DNA of 36,059 bases from Deltaproteobacteria bacterium. GTDB taxonomy: Bacteria; Myxococcota_A; Polyangia; Haliangiales; Haliangiaceae. The DNA is taken from positions 1 through 36,059 of the forward strand of contig JANXOM010000339.1 in NCBI GenBank assembly GCA_025353585.1. The letters run 5' to 3'. Positions 23,501 to 31,640 of the stretch are shown here, one piece after another. The notes under the pieces were generated by a model. That model saw nothing but the letters and a program-made list of their open reading frames with translations, searched no databases and was not told the origin of the DNA. The stretch's first letter is position 1, and every line of letters starts with the position of its first letter. Position numbers and translations under genes: made by a program.

Positions 23501-24791
23501 CGCTGACGCCCGCGCGCCGCGGCAGCTCCGCCGGCCACGCCTCCGCCGCGCCGCGCACCCGGAAGCGCGTCTTCCCGACCGCCGCGTGTGGCTCGTCGCA
23601 GTGCAGGCTCGGCGGCAGCACGCCGTGGTGCACCGCCAGCGCGGCCTTGATGAGCCCGGCCGCGCCCGCCGCCGGCATCGCGTGCCCGATCATCGACTTC
23701 ACCGAGCCGAGCGCCGCCCGCTCGCCACCGCCGTGCGCCTCGCCGAAGAACCGCCCGAGCGCTTCGAGCTCGACCTCGTCGCCGGTCGGCGTCGCCGTGC
23801 CATGCGCCTCCACGAGCCCCACGCTCGCGGGGTCGCGGTCGGCCGCGCGCCACGCCGCCTCGAGCGCCGCGAGCTGGCCGTCCGCCCGCGGGCGCATCGC
23901 GCTCGACTCGCGCCCGTCGCTCGAGACGCCGCAGCCGCGGATCACGGCGTACACGCGATCGCCGTCGCGCTCCGCGTCCGCGAGGCGCTTCAGCACGACC
24001 ACGCCGGCGCCCTCGCCGATCACGATGCCATCGGCGCGCCGATCGAACGGCCGGATCGCCGAGCTCGGCGACAGCGCGCCCAGCTCCGAGAACACGCTCC
24101 ACAGCGTGACGTCGTGGCAGACGTGCACGCCGCCCGCGACGACCGCGTCCACGCGCCGGTCCGCCAGCTCCCGACACCCCTGGTCGACCGCGAGGAGCGA
24201 GCTCGCGCACGCGGCGTCGATGCAGTAGGCCGGCCCGCGCAGATCGAGCCGGTTCGCGATCCGCGACGCCGCGAGGTTCGGCACGAGCCCGATGCCCGCC
24301 TCGCCGCCGCTCTCGCCGGCGCGCGCGCGGAATGCTTCCCGGATCTTCGCCACCGTGGCGGGGTCGAGGTCGGGCAGCAGCTCGGCGAGCGTCGCCACGA
24401 GCTGCTCGCTGCCTCGCACGCGGTTCGCGAGCCGCGCCATGCCGGGCGTCAGGTACCCGCCACGCCCGAGGATGACGCCGGTCCGCGCTCGCGCGACGTT
24501 CGGCCCCGCGTCCGCGAGCGCCGCCGCGGCCACGTGCAGCGCGAGCAGCTGGTCCGGCTCCGCGGACAGCGCCGCCACCGGCATGATCCCGAACGCGACC
24601 GGGTCGAACGTCGGCGCGACGAACCCGCCGCGCTTGCACGCGAACCCCGCCATGAACACCGGGTCCACGCGATCCGCGGGCACGCTGCCGATCGCATCGA
24701 CGCCGCGCTCGAGGTTGTCCCGGAACGTCGCCAGGTCCGGCGCGCCGGGGAACACCGCCGCCATCCCGACGATGGCGATCGGCTCAGGCAT
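20577..24791 (-). CDS. Multidomain synthase KS-AT-DH-PPTase
   Basis: A 1404-residue type I synthase of PUFA/heterocyst-glycolipid style. Domains: KS (1-430) with Cys195 in 'DAACASS', 'EAHGTATPTGD' and 'GHAMPAAG'; AT (about 533-850) with Ser607 in 'GHSMGEW' and 'FHSPLF', though its start reads 'LVFPGIE' rather than 'GQGSQ'; a double hot-dog dehydratase (about 930-1180) with His950 and Asp1106 ('LLDHCF', 'LLDCAGQ'); and a 4'-phosphopantetheinyl transferase (about 1235-1404) with 'GIDIERIE' (Asp1318, Glu1320) and 'WAAKEAVGKA' (Lys1355, Glu1356). No carrier domain lies inside; the ACPs are in the neighbouring genes, so subunits must work together. ATG 24791 overlaps the upstream stop by 8 bases. 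Loss of the internal ACP and the PPTase fusion are the notable features. Confidence 0.9.
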   Translation of the reverse strand: MPEPIAIVGMAAVFPGAPDLATFRDNLERGVDAIGSVPADRVDPVFMAGFACKRGGFVAPTFDPVAFGIMPVAALSAEPDQLLALHVAAAALADAGPNVARARTGVILGRGGYLTPGMARLANRVRGSEQLVATLAELLPDLDPATVAKIREAFRARAGESGGEAGIGLVPNLAASRIANRLDLRGPAYCIDAACASSLLAVDQGCRELADRRVDAVVAGGVHVCHDVTLWSVFSELGALSPSSAIRPFDRRADGIVIGEGAGVVVLKRLADAERDGDRVYAVIRGCGVSSDGRESSAMRPRADGQLAALEAAWRAADRDPASVGLVEAHGTATPTGDEVELEALGRFFGEAHGGGERAALGSVKSMIGHAMPAAGAAGLIKAALAVHHGVLPPSLHCDEPHAAVGKTRFRVRGAAEAWPAELPRRAGVSAFGFGGINAHVMIEGHARSAPMKTVRGTSAPTPVLAIRGASIAELREALETGVSGAGPMRLAMIDPTPERKLLAEKVLDRGKAWRGNHDIWFAPVGLAADGGKLALVFPGIEATFAADVGAIARALGVALPPAIPAANAGSPTELEARGLGVFALGRLLAAALARLGVAPDAIAGHSMGEWTGMAASEMIPPDAIDGFLGELPASLAVPDVVFAAVGCGAGGALSALEGLDTISLSHDNCPHQSIICGQSDRVRTALARLATRGVLCQELPFRSGFHSPLFASYLAPHRARLATMPLQAPRIPLWSATTAAPYPADLAAVRVLASDHLVQPVRFRELVEALHADGVRAFVQVGVGSVTGFVEDTLRGKEHLAIAAVTAKHPGLAQLARVGAALWVDGFIPSAAVELGTPPVARTGTPLVLGVPLVRMGRAVTPLSLGGRPAVSADGDPILAELLATLDEAASSARAVVDAYRAGASAPRAAVAAPAARPAQITAVPPPAHKREVTRRALSADIEPALLDHCFYRQPPGWPTVSDRYPVVPMTMTIGMMLEAAVRLAPTRVAIAIAEVRALRWLAVAPPIDVELVTRIVDADRIDVELPGYARATIHLADRYPDAPAPALAPLVHRRPPPLTAERMYGDRWMFHGPRYQGVTTLGPLGDDGVDGVIDVLPAPGALLDCAGQLMGWWVMNHEARDRLAMPVRIQRIALYGPHPAAAERVACSVRMRHVGEREVRADLELARGGRVWAKIDGWEDRRFDSDGPVWDMLMYPETHALAVAQPGGYVLVTEHWRGAASRELMMRRYLGEAERADHDALGPRARRGWLLGRIAVKDAVRMHRWETSASPIWPVEIAVGNTPSGQPIVDGVRVSIAHKDDRAVALVDATRACGIDIERIEPRTEGFLRVAYTAAELALGEGDAHLARLWAAKEAVGKARGTGVTDPKKLEVRVADAGRLAIGDAIIETYTDGDHVIAWTKL

Positions 24792-27700
24792 GGGCGTCGC
24801 GCGTGAGCTCGCGGGGATCCGTCGCGGTCAGGATCACCTGCGCATCGCCGCGGCCGCCGCGCAGCTCCGCGAGCAGCGCCTCGACGCCGTCCTCCGGCTC
24901 GATGAGGCCGATGCCGCGCCGCGCGTACTCGCGCGCGAGGTCCACGGCCATGCCGGTGCCGGCCCACGGACCCCAGTCGATCGAGACCACGCGGCCCGCG
25001 AGCTTGCGCTGGAGCGACCACGCGAGCTTGTCGAGCGCGTCGCCCGCCGCCGCGTAGTCCGCCTGGCCGCGATTGCCGAACGCGCCCGAGATGCTCGAGA
25101 ACAGGACCACGACCTTCACGTCGTCGCGCAGCCGGTCGACGAGGGTCTGCGCGCTCGCCAGCTTCGTGGCGTAGACGCGCTCGAACGACTCGCCGGTCTT
25201 GTCGCGGATGAGCTTGTCCTCGAGCACGCCCGCGCCGTGGATGACGCCGTCGATGCGGCCGTGGCGGCGGTAGAGGTCGTCGATGAGCTCGCCGAACGCC
25301 GGCGTGCGGACATCGACCTCGTGATACGTCGCGCGATCGCCGAGCGCGGCGAGCGTCTGGCGGATCTCGCGGGCCGCCAGCACCCGGGAGCAGAGCCCCT
25401 CGATCTCCGCCGGCGTCGAGACGCGCTTGCCGAACAGCGAGCGCAGCGCGCGCGCGTCGTTGGCGCCCGCGAGCGCGTGCTCCTCGGGGCCCGGCCGCGG
25501 CGAGCGCCCGACGAGCTCGATGCGGCAGCCGTAGCGCCGCGCGATCGCGATGGCCGCCCGGGCCGTGATGCCGCGCGCGCCGCCGGTGACGAGCACGATC
25601 GAATTGTCATCGAGCCCGATGTCGTGCAGCTCCTCGACCTCGGCGGGGACGACCTGCAAGATCGAGCGAACGCCCGCCACGTAGCCGACCTCCACGTGGG
25701 CGTCGCGCGCGAGGAGCTCGGCGTGGAGGAGCGCGGCGGGATCCGCGCACGGCTCGAGGTCGACGATGCGCGCCGAGATCGCGGGCCACTCGGCCGCGAC
25801 CGTCTTGATGAGGCCGGCCGGGCCGCCGCTGCCCGAGCCGCGGCCGAGCTCGCCGTTGCGCGTGGCGACGAGGATCGTCTTCGCGCCGCCGAGCGCGGCC
25901 TCGCGCACGCGGACGAACATCTCGCGCATGGACGTGACGCCCTCGACCACGCCGAGATCGACGAAGCCATCGACCTCGCCGACCGGCTCGCGTGCGTCGA
26001 TGCGGCGCACGGTCGCGCCGTCCGCCTCGAGGCGAGCCGCGAGCCCGGTGCCGATGGCGCCGCCGTCATGGATCGTGAAGCGCTTGCCGGCGACCGACAG
26101 GTGCCCGGTCGGCGAGACGGGCGCCTCTTTGATCTCGAGGCGGTAGCGGCGCACCATCGTGGCGGTCGTCGCGGGGGTGGTGATCATCTCCTCGAGCTCG
26201 CTCGGCGCGCCGACGCGCGACGGCGGCGCCGTGACCGCGGGCGCGGCCGCGGCGGACGCGTCCTTCGCGAGCCGCTCCGTCAGCCACGCGACGAGCGCGC
26301 GCAGCGTCTTGCGGGAGGCGAGCTCCTCGACGATCGCATCGGCGTCCGCCGCGCCGTCACCGACGCGCAGGCCGAGCTTGAGCGCGAGCTCGCCGATGAT
26401 CTCGATGCGCTTGATCGAGTCGATCGAGAGGTCGGCCTCCAGATCGAGGTCCACGCCGAGCGTCTCCACGGGATAGCCGGTGCGCTCGCTGACGATCGAG
26501 ACCACGAGCTGCATCGGATCGAGCACGACCGGCGCGGCGGCGGCGCGCGGGAGCACGACCGGCGCCGGCGTGTGCGACGGCACGTCGATGACCTTCGGCG
26601 CCGGCGACGTCGCCTTGGCCCGCGCCGCGAGCGTCCGGACCTGCGCGACCTGCGCGGCCGGCGCGTCCGCCATCGGCTGCGCGGCGGCGCCGAGGAACGC
26701 GAGCATGACGTCGCGTTGCGCGCCGATCATCGTCCGCATGTTGCGCAGGTACTCGATGACGACTCCGTCGCGGTCGGCTGACACGGGGGCCTCCTCGGCA
26801 AGCTCGGCCGCAACGTCCTCGCGCGTCACCAGCGCGACGGGCTCGACCTTCACGGGGGCCGGACCGTTCGCCGGCCACGCTGCGTGGCCATTGACGAGCC
26901 ACGTCGCCGGCTTCGCGGGCGCGGCGTCGAGATCGACGAGCGCAGCATCGCGGTCCCAGAACAGCGCCGCGGCGTCGATCGGCACGCCCGCGACGGCGAG
27001 CTCGGCGAGCGCGGGCAAGAGGCGACCCTCGACGGCGATCGCGAGGTGCGGCCGGTCGCCGAGGATCTCCGCGCACAGGCGCGAGAGCACCTTGCCCGGC
27101 CCCGCCTCGACGAAGATCCGCGCGCCGGCGGCGTACATCGCCTCGATCTCCTGCGCGAAGCGCACCGGCTGCGCGACCTGCGCCGCGAGCTGGGCGCGGA
27201 TGGCGGCGGGCGCGGTCGGGTACGGCGCGGCGGTCGCGTTCGCGTAGACCGGGATCCGCGGGGTGCGGATCTCCATCGTGGCGAGGCGCGCGGCGAGGGC
27301 GTGCTGCGCGTCGGCGACGAGCGGGCTGTGGAACGCGCACGCGACGGGGATCTTCTTGCCCGCGATACCGGCGGACTTCAGCGCCGCGAGCGCGGCGTCC
27401 ACGGCCGCGACGGCGCCCGAGAGCACGCATTGCTTCGGCGAGTTGTGGTTCGCGATGACGACCGCGAGCCCGCGCACGTGCGGCTCGATCGCCTCCGCCG
27501 AGGCCGCGACCGCCGCCATCGTGCCGGGATGCGACCCGCGGGCCGCCGCCGCCGCGAGGATCGCCTCGCCGCGCGCCGCCGAGAGCGCCAGCAGGTCCGC
27601 CTCGCCGATCGCGCCGGCGACGGCGAGGGCGGCGAGCTCGCCGTAGCTGTGACCCGCGACGAGATCCGGCGTGACGCCGAGCGACCCGAGCAGGCTCGCC

Positions 27701-30700
27701 ACCGCGAGATCGACGACGCCGAGCGCCGGCTGCGCCACGCGCGTGTCCGTCAGCGCCTCGGTCTGCGCGGCGCGCGTCGCGGGTGAGTACGCGCCGGGCG
27801 GGAACATCTTCGGCGTCCACGCGGCGCCCAGCTCGAGGAACCGGTGCAGGCGCGGGAACGCGAGGAACAGGTCCGAGAGCATCCCGACCTTCTGGCTCCC
27901 CTGGCCCGGGCACAGGAGGGCGAGCGCGCCGGCCACGGGGGCCGCGAACCACACGCCCGGGATGCCCTTGCCGCTCGTGTGAGCGCGCGCGGCCCCGAGC
28001 TTCTCGCGCAGATCCGCGACGCTCTCCGCCACGATCGCGAGCTGCACGGCGCCCTGCCCGCGCGTGCTCACCGTGCGCGCGAGGTCACGCAGCCGCGGCG
28101 TCCCCGCGCACAGCTTCTCGACGCGCGCCGCGACCGCGAGCGCCTCCGCGCGATCCGCGCCGCGGAACAGCAGCAGCTCCGCGCTCCAGCCGTCGGCCGG
28201 CCGCGCGGCCTGGCTGCCCGCGTGGGACGCGAGCACGGCGTGGAAGTTCGTGCCGCCGAACCCGAACGCGCTGACGGCCGCGACGCGCGCGTCGGATAGC
28301 CACGGGCGCGCCTCGTCGAGGAAGACGAACGGGCTCGTCTCCGGCTTCCACGCCGCCGTCGGCTGCGCGATGTTCGACGTCGGCGGGAGGACGCCGTGAT
28401 AGATGCTGAGCGCGGCCTTGATGAGGCCGGCCATGCCCGCGGCGCACTTCGTGTGGCCGATCTGCGACTTCACGGAGCCGAGGACGCAGCTCCCGGGCGC
28501 GGCGCCCGCGCGCGTGTAGACGTCGGTCAGGGTCGCGAGCTCGGTGCGATCGCCGACGACCGTGCCGGTGCCGTGCGCCTCGACGAGCCCGACGTCCGCC
28601 GGCGACACGCCCGCGGCGCGGTAGGCGCGATCGAGCGCGCGGACCTGGCCCTCCTTGCGCGGCGCGGTGAGCCCGAGGCTCTTGCCATCGCTCGCGCCGG
28701 CGACGCCCTTGATCACGGCGTACACGCGATCGCCATCGCGCTCCGCGTCCGCGAGGCGCTTGAGCACGAGGCACGCGACGCCCTCGCCGAGGACGATGCC
28801 GTCCGCGCTCGCATCGAACGTGTGGCACTGCCCGCTGACGGAGAGCGCGTGCACGCTCGCGAACAGGAGGTAGTCGTTGATGCTGTTGTGCAGGTCGGCG
28901 CCGCCGCACAGCACCATGTCGGACGAGCCCGACGCGAGCTCCTTGACCGCGAGGTCGACGGCGGCGAGCGAGGCAGCGCACGCCGCGTCGACGGTGTAGT
29001 TCGCGCCGCCGACGTCGAGCCGGTTCGCGATGCGGCCGGCGATGACGTTCGAAAGCACACCGGGGAACGAGTCCTCCGACAGCGTGGGCAGCGCCGCGTC
29101 GAGCGTGGCCGGGAGCGCGCCCGCGTACTGCGGGAAGAGCGCGCGGAAGTTGTACGCGCTCGAGAGATCGGTGCCCGCCTCCGCGCCGAAGATCACGGCC
29201 GTGCGCTCGCGATCGAACACGCGCGTGCCGTAGCCCGCGTCGGCGAGCGCGCGCTTCGCGACCTCGAGCGCGAGGAGCTGCACGGGCTCGATCGCGGTCA
29301 GGGACTTCGGCGGGATGCCGTAGCCGAGCGGATCGAACGGGACCGCGTCGATGAAGCCGCCCCACTTGCACGGCGTCTTGCGGCCGGCGCCTTCGCCGAC
29401 GGCGGCGGGGTCGTAATACGTCGCGGGATCCCACCGCTCGGGCGGGACCTCGCGGATCGCGTTCTTGCCCGCGACGAGGTTCGTCCAGAACGCGTCCGTG
29501 TCCGGCGCCCCGGCGAAGATCGCGGCGAGCCCGACGATCGCGATGTCCGAGCTGCGCGCGTCGCGGTGCGGCGCGGCGTCCTCGTGGGCGGTGGCGGCGG
29601 CGTCGAGCAGCGCGGTGCCGTCGACGCAGATCTGCGCGTGGAGCTCGGCGATCGAGCACGTCGCGCGGCGGAGCGCGGCGACCTGGCCGATCATGTACAT
29701 GCCCTCGGCTTGCTGCGTGGCGGCATCGACGGCGGCCACGCGCTCGCCATCGCGGCGGAGGCCCTTCGCCGCGATCCGCAGGCGCCCGAGGTTCTGCTGC
29801 TCGAGCGCGAGCCACGCGTCCTTGGCGGCGACGCCCGCGGCGGCGAGCCGGGCCTTCTCGCGCGCGAACTGCTCCGCATACGCGGTGTCGGCACAGCGCG
29901 TGGCGTGGCCGGGCGACGTCTCGAGGAGCACGGTGCGATCGCACGCGAGCGCCTCGGCCTGGAACGCGGGCTCGATCGCCCCGCACGCGACGGCCTCGTG
30001 CGTGAACAGGTACGCCGTCCCCGCGAGGACCCCGATGCGCGCCCCGCGCGCGGCGAGCGGCGCGGCCATCGCGGCGACCATCGCGGCCGAGCGCGCGTCG
30101 TGGATGCCGCCGGCGAACAGCACGGAGAGCTCGGCCGGCGCCGGGTGCTCGAGCAGGCGCGCCAGCTGCGCCTCCCACAGCGCGAAGCTCGTGCGCGGGC
30201 CGACGTGGCCGCCGCACTCGCTGCCCTCGAAGACAAACTTCCGCGCGCCGTCGCGCAGGAACAGATCGAGGAGGCCCGGCGACGGCACGTGCAGGTACGT
30301 CTGCGTGCCCTGCGCCTCGAGCGGGTGCGCCTGCGACGGGCGGCCGCCGGCGATCAGCGCGATCGGCGGCGCGATCTCGCGGAGCGCCTCGAGCTGCTGC
30401 TCGCGGATCTCCGGCGACACGAAGCCGAGGATGCCGACGCCCCACGGCCGCTCGCCGAGCAGCGCCTTCGTCTCGCGCAGGAGGTCCCGGCACTCGGCGC
30501 CGGTCATGAGCGTGAGCGCGAGGAACGGCAGGCCGCCGCCAGCCGCGACGGCCTCGGCGAAGCGGGCGCGATCGGACACGCGCGACATCGGGCCCTGCGC
30601 GATCGGATAGCGGAGCCCGTGGGCGACGGCGAACGCGGACTCGGGGGCGAGCGGGCGATGCGCGGCGGCGAGCGCGAGGTTCGACGCGATCGTCGCGCGC

Positions 30701-31494
30701 ACGCCGTGCACGAGCTGCGCGGTCGTGGGGTACTTCTTCGCGAGACCGCGCGCGAACGCGCCGTCCTGGCCGACGGGCAGGACGTTGCGGTGCAGGTCGT
30801 CGCCGCCGAGCGCCGTGACATCGAGCGCGGCGAGGTGCGCGACGGCCAGGTCGGGCCGCGAGAAGACGCGGTGACCATCGAGCACGGTCGTCTCGCTGCC
30901 ATCCATCGCGCCGAGCGCGGCCTGGATGTCGGCGGGGAGCGACGATTCGCGGACGAGCGCGAGCTGCGTGTCGAGCACGACGCCGGTCGCGCCGCCGGCC
31001 ACGCACGCGGCGGCCGTGTGCTCGCCGATGCCGCCCTGGGCCCAGATGCGCGTCTCGCCGCCGAGCGCGGCCACGAGGCGCTGGAGCAGGACGAACGTGG
31101 TCTCGTCGCCGATGCGGCCGCCGGCCTCGCAGCCCTTCGCGACAATGCCGTGCGCGCCGGCCGCGAGCGCGGCGCGGGCCTCCGGCTCGGACGTGACCTG
31201 CACGAGCACGCGCCGCGGCAAGAAGCGCGCGACCTCGCGGGCGGCCGTGACGACCACCGTGGTGACCTGCACCGGGAGCTCGCTGCTGGTGATGGTGGCG
31301 CCGTCCGGGACGCGGACAGCGAGCTCGCGGACCATCCGGCTCGCGGCCGCCAAAGCGTGGAGGCCGCGGACGCGATCGCGCCCGAGGTCCAGGACCCCGA
31401 GGGCCCCCGCGTGGCAGGCCGCGACGACAAGCCCGACGTCGGCGCGCTCGAGCGGGGAGAGACAGAGGATGTCGTCGCGCGCGGGAGCTCCCAT
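24784..31494 (-). CDS. Multidomain synthase (NPD-NPD)-KS-AT-ACP-KR
   Basis: A 2236-residue synthase. Residues 1-250 and about 290-590 are two nitronate-monooxygenase/PfaD-like FMN barrels. The first has 'KGCEAGGRIG' (Arg127 where a His is usual), the second 'SECGGHVGP' with His430. KS (about 670-1100) has Cys839 in 'DAACAAS', 'EAHGTGTVVGD' and 'GHTKCAAG'; AT (1190-1480) has Ser1283 in 'GHSYGELA' and 'FHSPLV'. One ACP (1650-1735) has Ser1693 in 'DLSIDSIKRIE', the PUFA-synthase form. A ketoreductase ends the protein ('VTGGARGI', 'ADYAAAGDALDK', Tyr near 2147). With the partner's DH it can carry out a full reductive cycle: condensation, reduction, dehydration, enoyl reduction. The start at ATG 31494 is the first ATG; TTG 31506 is also possible and neither has a good ribosome-binding site. 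Confidence 0.9.
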   Translation of the reverse strand: MGAPARDDILCLSPLERADVGLVVAACHAGALGVLDLGRDRVRGLHALAAASRMVRELAVRVPDGATITSSELPVQVTTVVVTAAREVARFLPRRVLVQVTSEPEARAALAAGAHGIVAKGCEAGGRIGDETTFVLLQRLVAALGGETRIWAQGGIGEHTAAACVAGGATGVVLDTQLALVRESSLPADIQAALGAMDGSETTVLDGHRVFSRPDLAVAHLAALDVTALGGDDLHRNVLPVGQDGAFARGLAKKYPTTAQLVHGVRATIASNLALAAAHRPLAPESAFAVAHGLRYPIAQGPMSRVSDRARFAEAVAAGGGLPFLALTLMTGAECRDLLRETKALLGERPWGVGILGFVSPEIREQQLEALREIAPPIALIAGGRPSQAHPLEAQGTQTYLHVPSPGLLDLFLRDGARKFVFEGSECGGHVGPRTSFALWEAQLARLLEHPAPAELSVLFAGGIHDARSAAMVAAMAAPLAARGARIGVLAGTAYLFTHEAVACGAIEPAFQAEALACDRTVLLETSPGHATRCADTAYAEQFAREKARLAAAGVAAKDAWLALEQQNLGRLRIAAKGLRRDGERVAAVDAATQQAEGMYMIGQVAALRRATCSIAELHAQICVDGTALLDAAATAHEDAAPHRDARSSDIAIVGLAAIFAGAPDTDAFWTNLVAGKNAIREVPPERWDPATYYDPAAVGEGAGRKTPCKWGGFIDAVPFDPLGYGIPPKSLTAIEPVQLLALEVAKRALADAGYGTRVFDRERTAVIFGAEAGTDLSSAYNFRALFPQYAGALPATLDAALPTLSEDSFPGVLSNVIAGRIANRLDVGGANYTVDAACAASLAAVDLAVKELASGSSDMVLCGGADLHNSINDYLLFASVHALSVSGQCHTFDASADGIVLGEGVACLVLKRLADAERDGDRVYAVIKGVAGASDGKSLGLTAPRKEGQVRALDRAYRAAGVSPADVGLVEAHGTGTVVGDRTELATLTDVYTRAGAAPGSCVLGSVKSQIGHTKCAAGMAGLIKAALSIYHGVLPPTSNIAQPTAAWKPETSPFVFLDEARPWLSDARVAAVSAFGFGGTNFHAVLASHAGSQAARPADGWSAELLLFRGADRAEALAVAARVEKLCAGTPRLRDLARTVSTRGQGAVQLAIVAESVADLREKLGAARAHTSGKGIPGVWFAAPVAGALALLCPGQGSQKVGMLSDLFLAFPRLHRFLELGAAWTPKMFPPGAYSPATRAAQTEALTDTRVAQPALGVVDLAVASLLGSLGVTPDLVAGHSYGELAALAVAGAIGEADLLALSAARGEAILAAAAARGSHPGTMAAVAASAEAIEPHVRGLAVVIANHNSPKQCVLSGAVAAVDAALAALKSAGIAGKKIPVACAFHSPLVADAQHALAARLATMEIRTPRIPVYANATAAPYPTAPAAIRAQLAAQVAQPVRFAQEIEAMYAAGARIFVEAGPGKVLSRLCAEILGDRPHLAIAVEGRLLPALAELAVAGVPIDAAALFWDRDAALVDLDAAPAKPATWLVNGHAAWPANGPAPVKVEPVALVTREDVAAELAEEAPVSADRDGVVIEYLRNMRTMIGAQRDVMLAFLGAAAQPMADAPAAQVAQVRTLAARAKATSPAPKVIDVPSHTPAPVVLPRAAAAPVVLDPMQLVVSIVSERTGYPVETLGVDLDLEADLSIDSIKRIEIIGELALKLGLRVGDGAADADAIVEELASRKTLRALVAWLTERLAKDASAAAAPAVTAPPSRVGAPSELEEMITTPATTATMVRRYRLEIKEAPVSPTGHLSVAGKRFTIHDGGAIGTGLAARLEADGATVRRIDAREPVGEVDGFVDLGVVEGVTSMREMFVRVREAALGGAKTILVATRNGELGRGSGSGGPAGLIKTVAAEWPAISARIVDLEPCADPAALLHAELLARDAHVEVGYVAGVRSILQVVPAEVEELHDIGLDDNSIVLVTGGARGITARAAIAIARRYGCRIELVGRSPRPGPEEHALAGANDARALRSLFGKRVSTPAEIEGLCSRVLAAREIRQTLAALGDRATYHEVDVRTPAFGELIDDLYRRHGRIDGVIHGAGVLEDKLIRDKTGESFERVYATKLASAQTLVDRLRDDVKVVVLFSSISGAFGNRGQADYAAAGDALDKLAWSLQRKLAGRVVSIDWGPWAGTGMAVDLAREYARRGIGLIEPEDGVEALLAELRGGRGDAQVILTATDPRELTRDAHA

Positions 31495-31548
31495 ACAGCG
31501 ACGCAACGGTACCGAAATCCGGCAGGAGAGATCGAGCGTTTAGTGCGC

Positions 31549-31570
31549 CTCGTTGAATGATTCCAACGAG
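31549..31570. promoter_or_regulatory. Inverted repeat in the divergent control region
   Basis: CTCGTTG (31549-31555), eight bases, then CAACGAG (31564-31570): a perfect 7-bp inverted repeat 54 bases upstream of the synthase ATG and 70 bases upstream of the DUF2505 start. It is a candidate operator for the nine-gene lipid operon. No regulator gene lies next to it, so the binding protein is unknown. The rest of 31495-31640 holds no convincing gene. Confidence 0.4.
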
Positions 31571-31628
31571 ATGTGCGCATCTTGCGCAAAACGCCGCGCG
31601 CGGGGGAGCGCTCGTCACCAACGCGCCC

Positions 31629-31634
31629 CATAAA
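31629..31634 (+). promoter_or_regulatory. Possible -10 box for the DUF2505 gene
   Basis: CATAAA, 4 of 6 to consensus, ends 6 bases before the GTG at 31641, so transcription would begin at the start codon. No recognisable -35. A GAGG sequence sits too close to the GTG to be a normal ribosome-binding site, which favours a leaderless start. Confidence 0.3.
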
Positions 31635-31640
31635 CGAGGC

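Noticed and set aside
20601..24806. Plus-strand open frame of 1401 codons
   Set aside because: It mirrors the KS-AT-DH-PPTase gene; composition is Arg/His/Asp-rich and no motif is present.
28396..31560. Plus-strand open frame of 1054 codons
   Set aside because: Shadow of the NPD-NPD-KS synthase gene on the opposite strand, with no recognisable domain.
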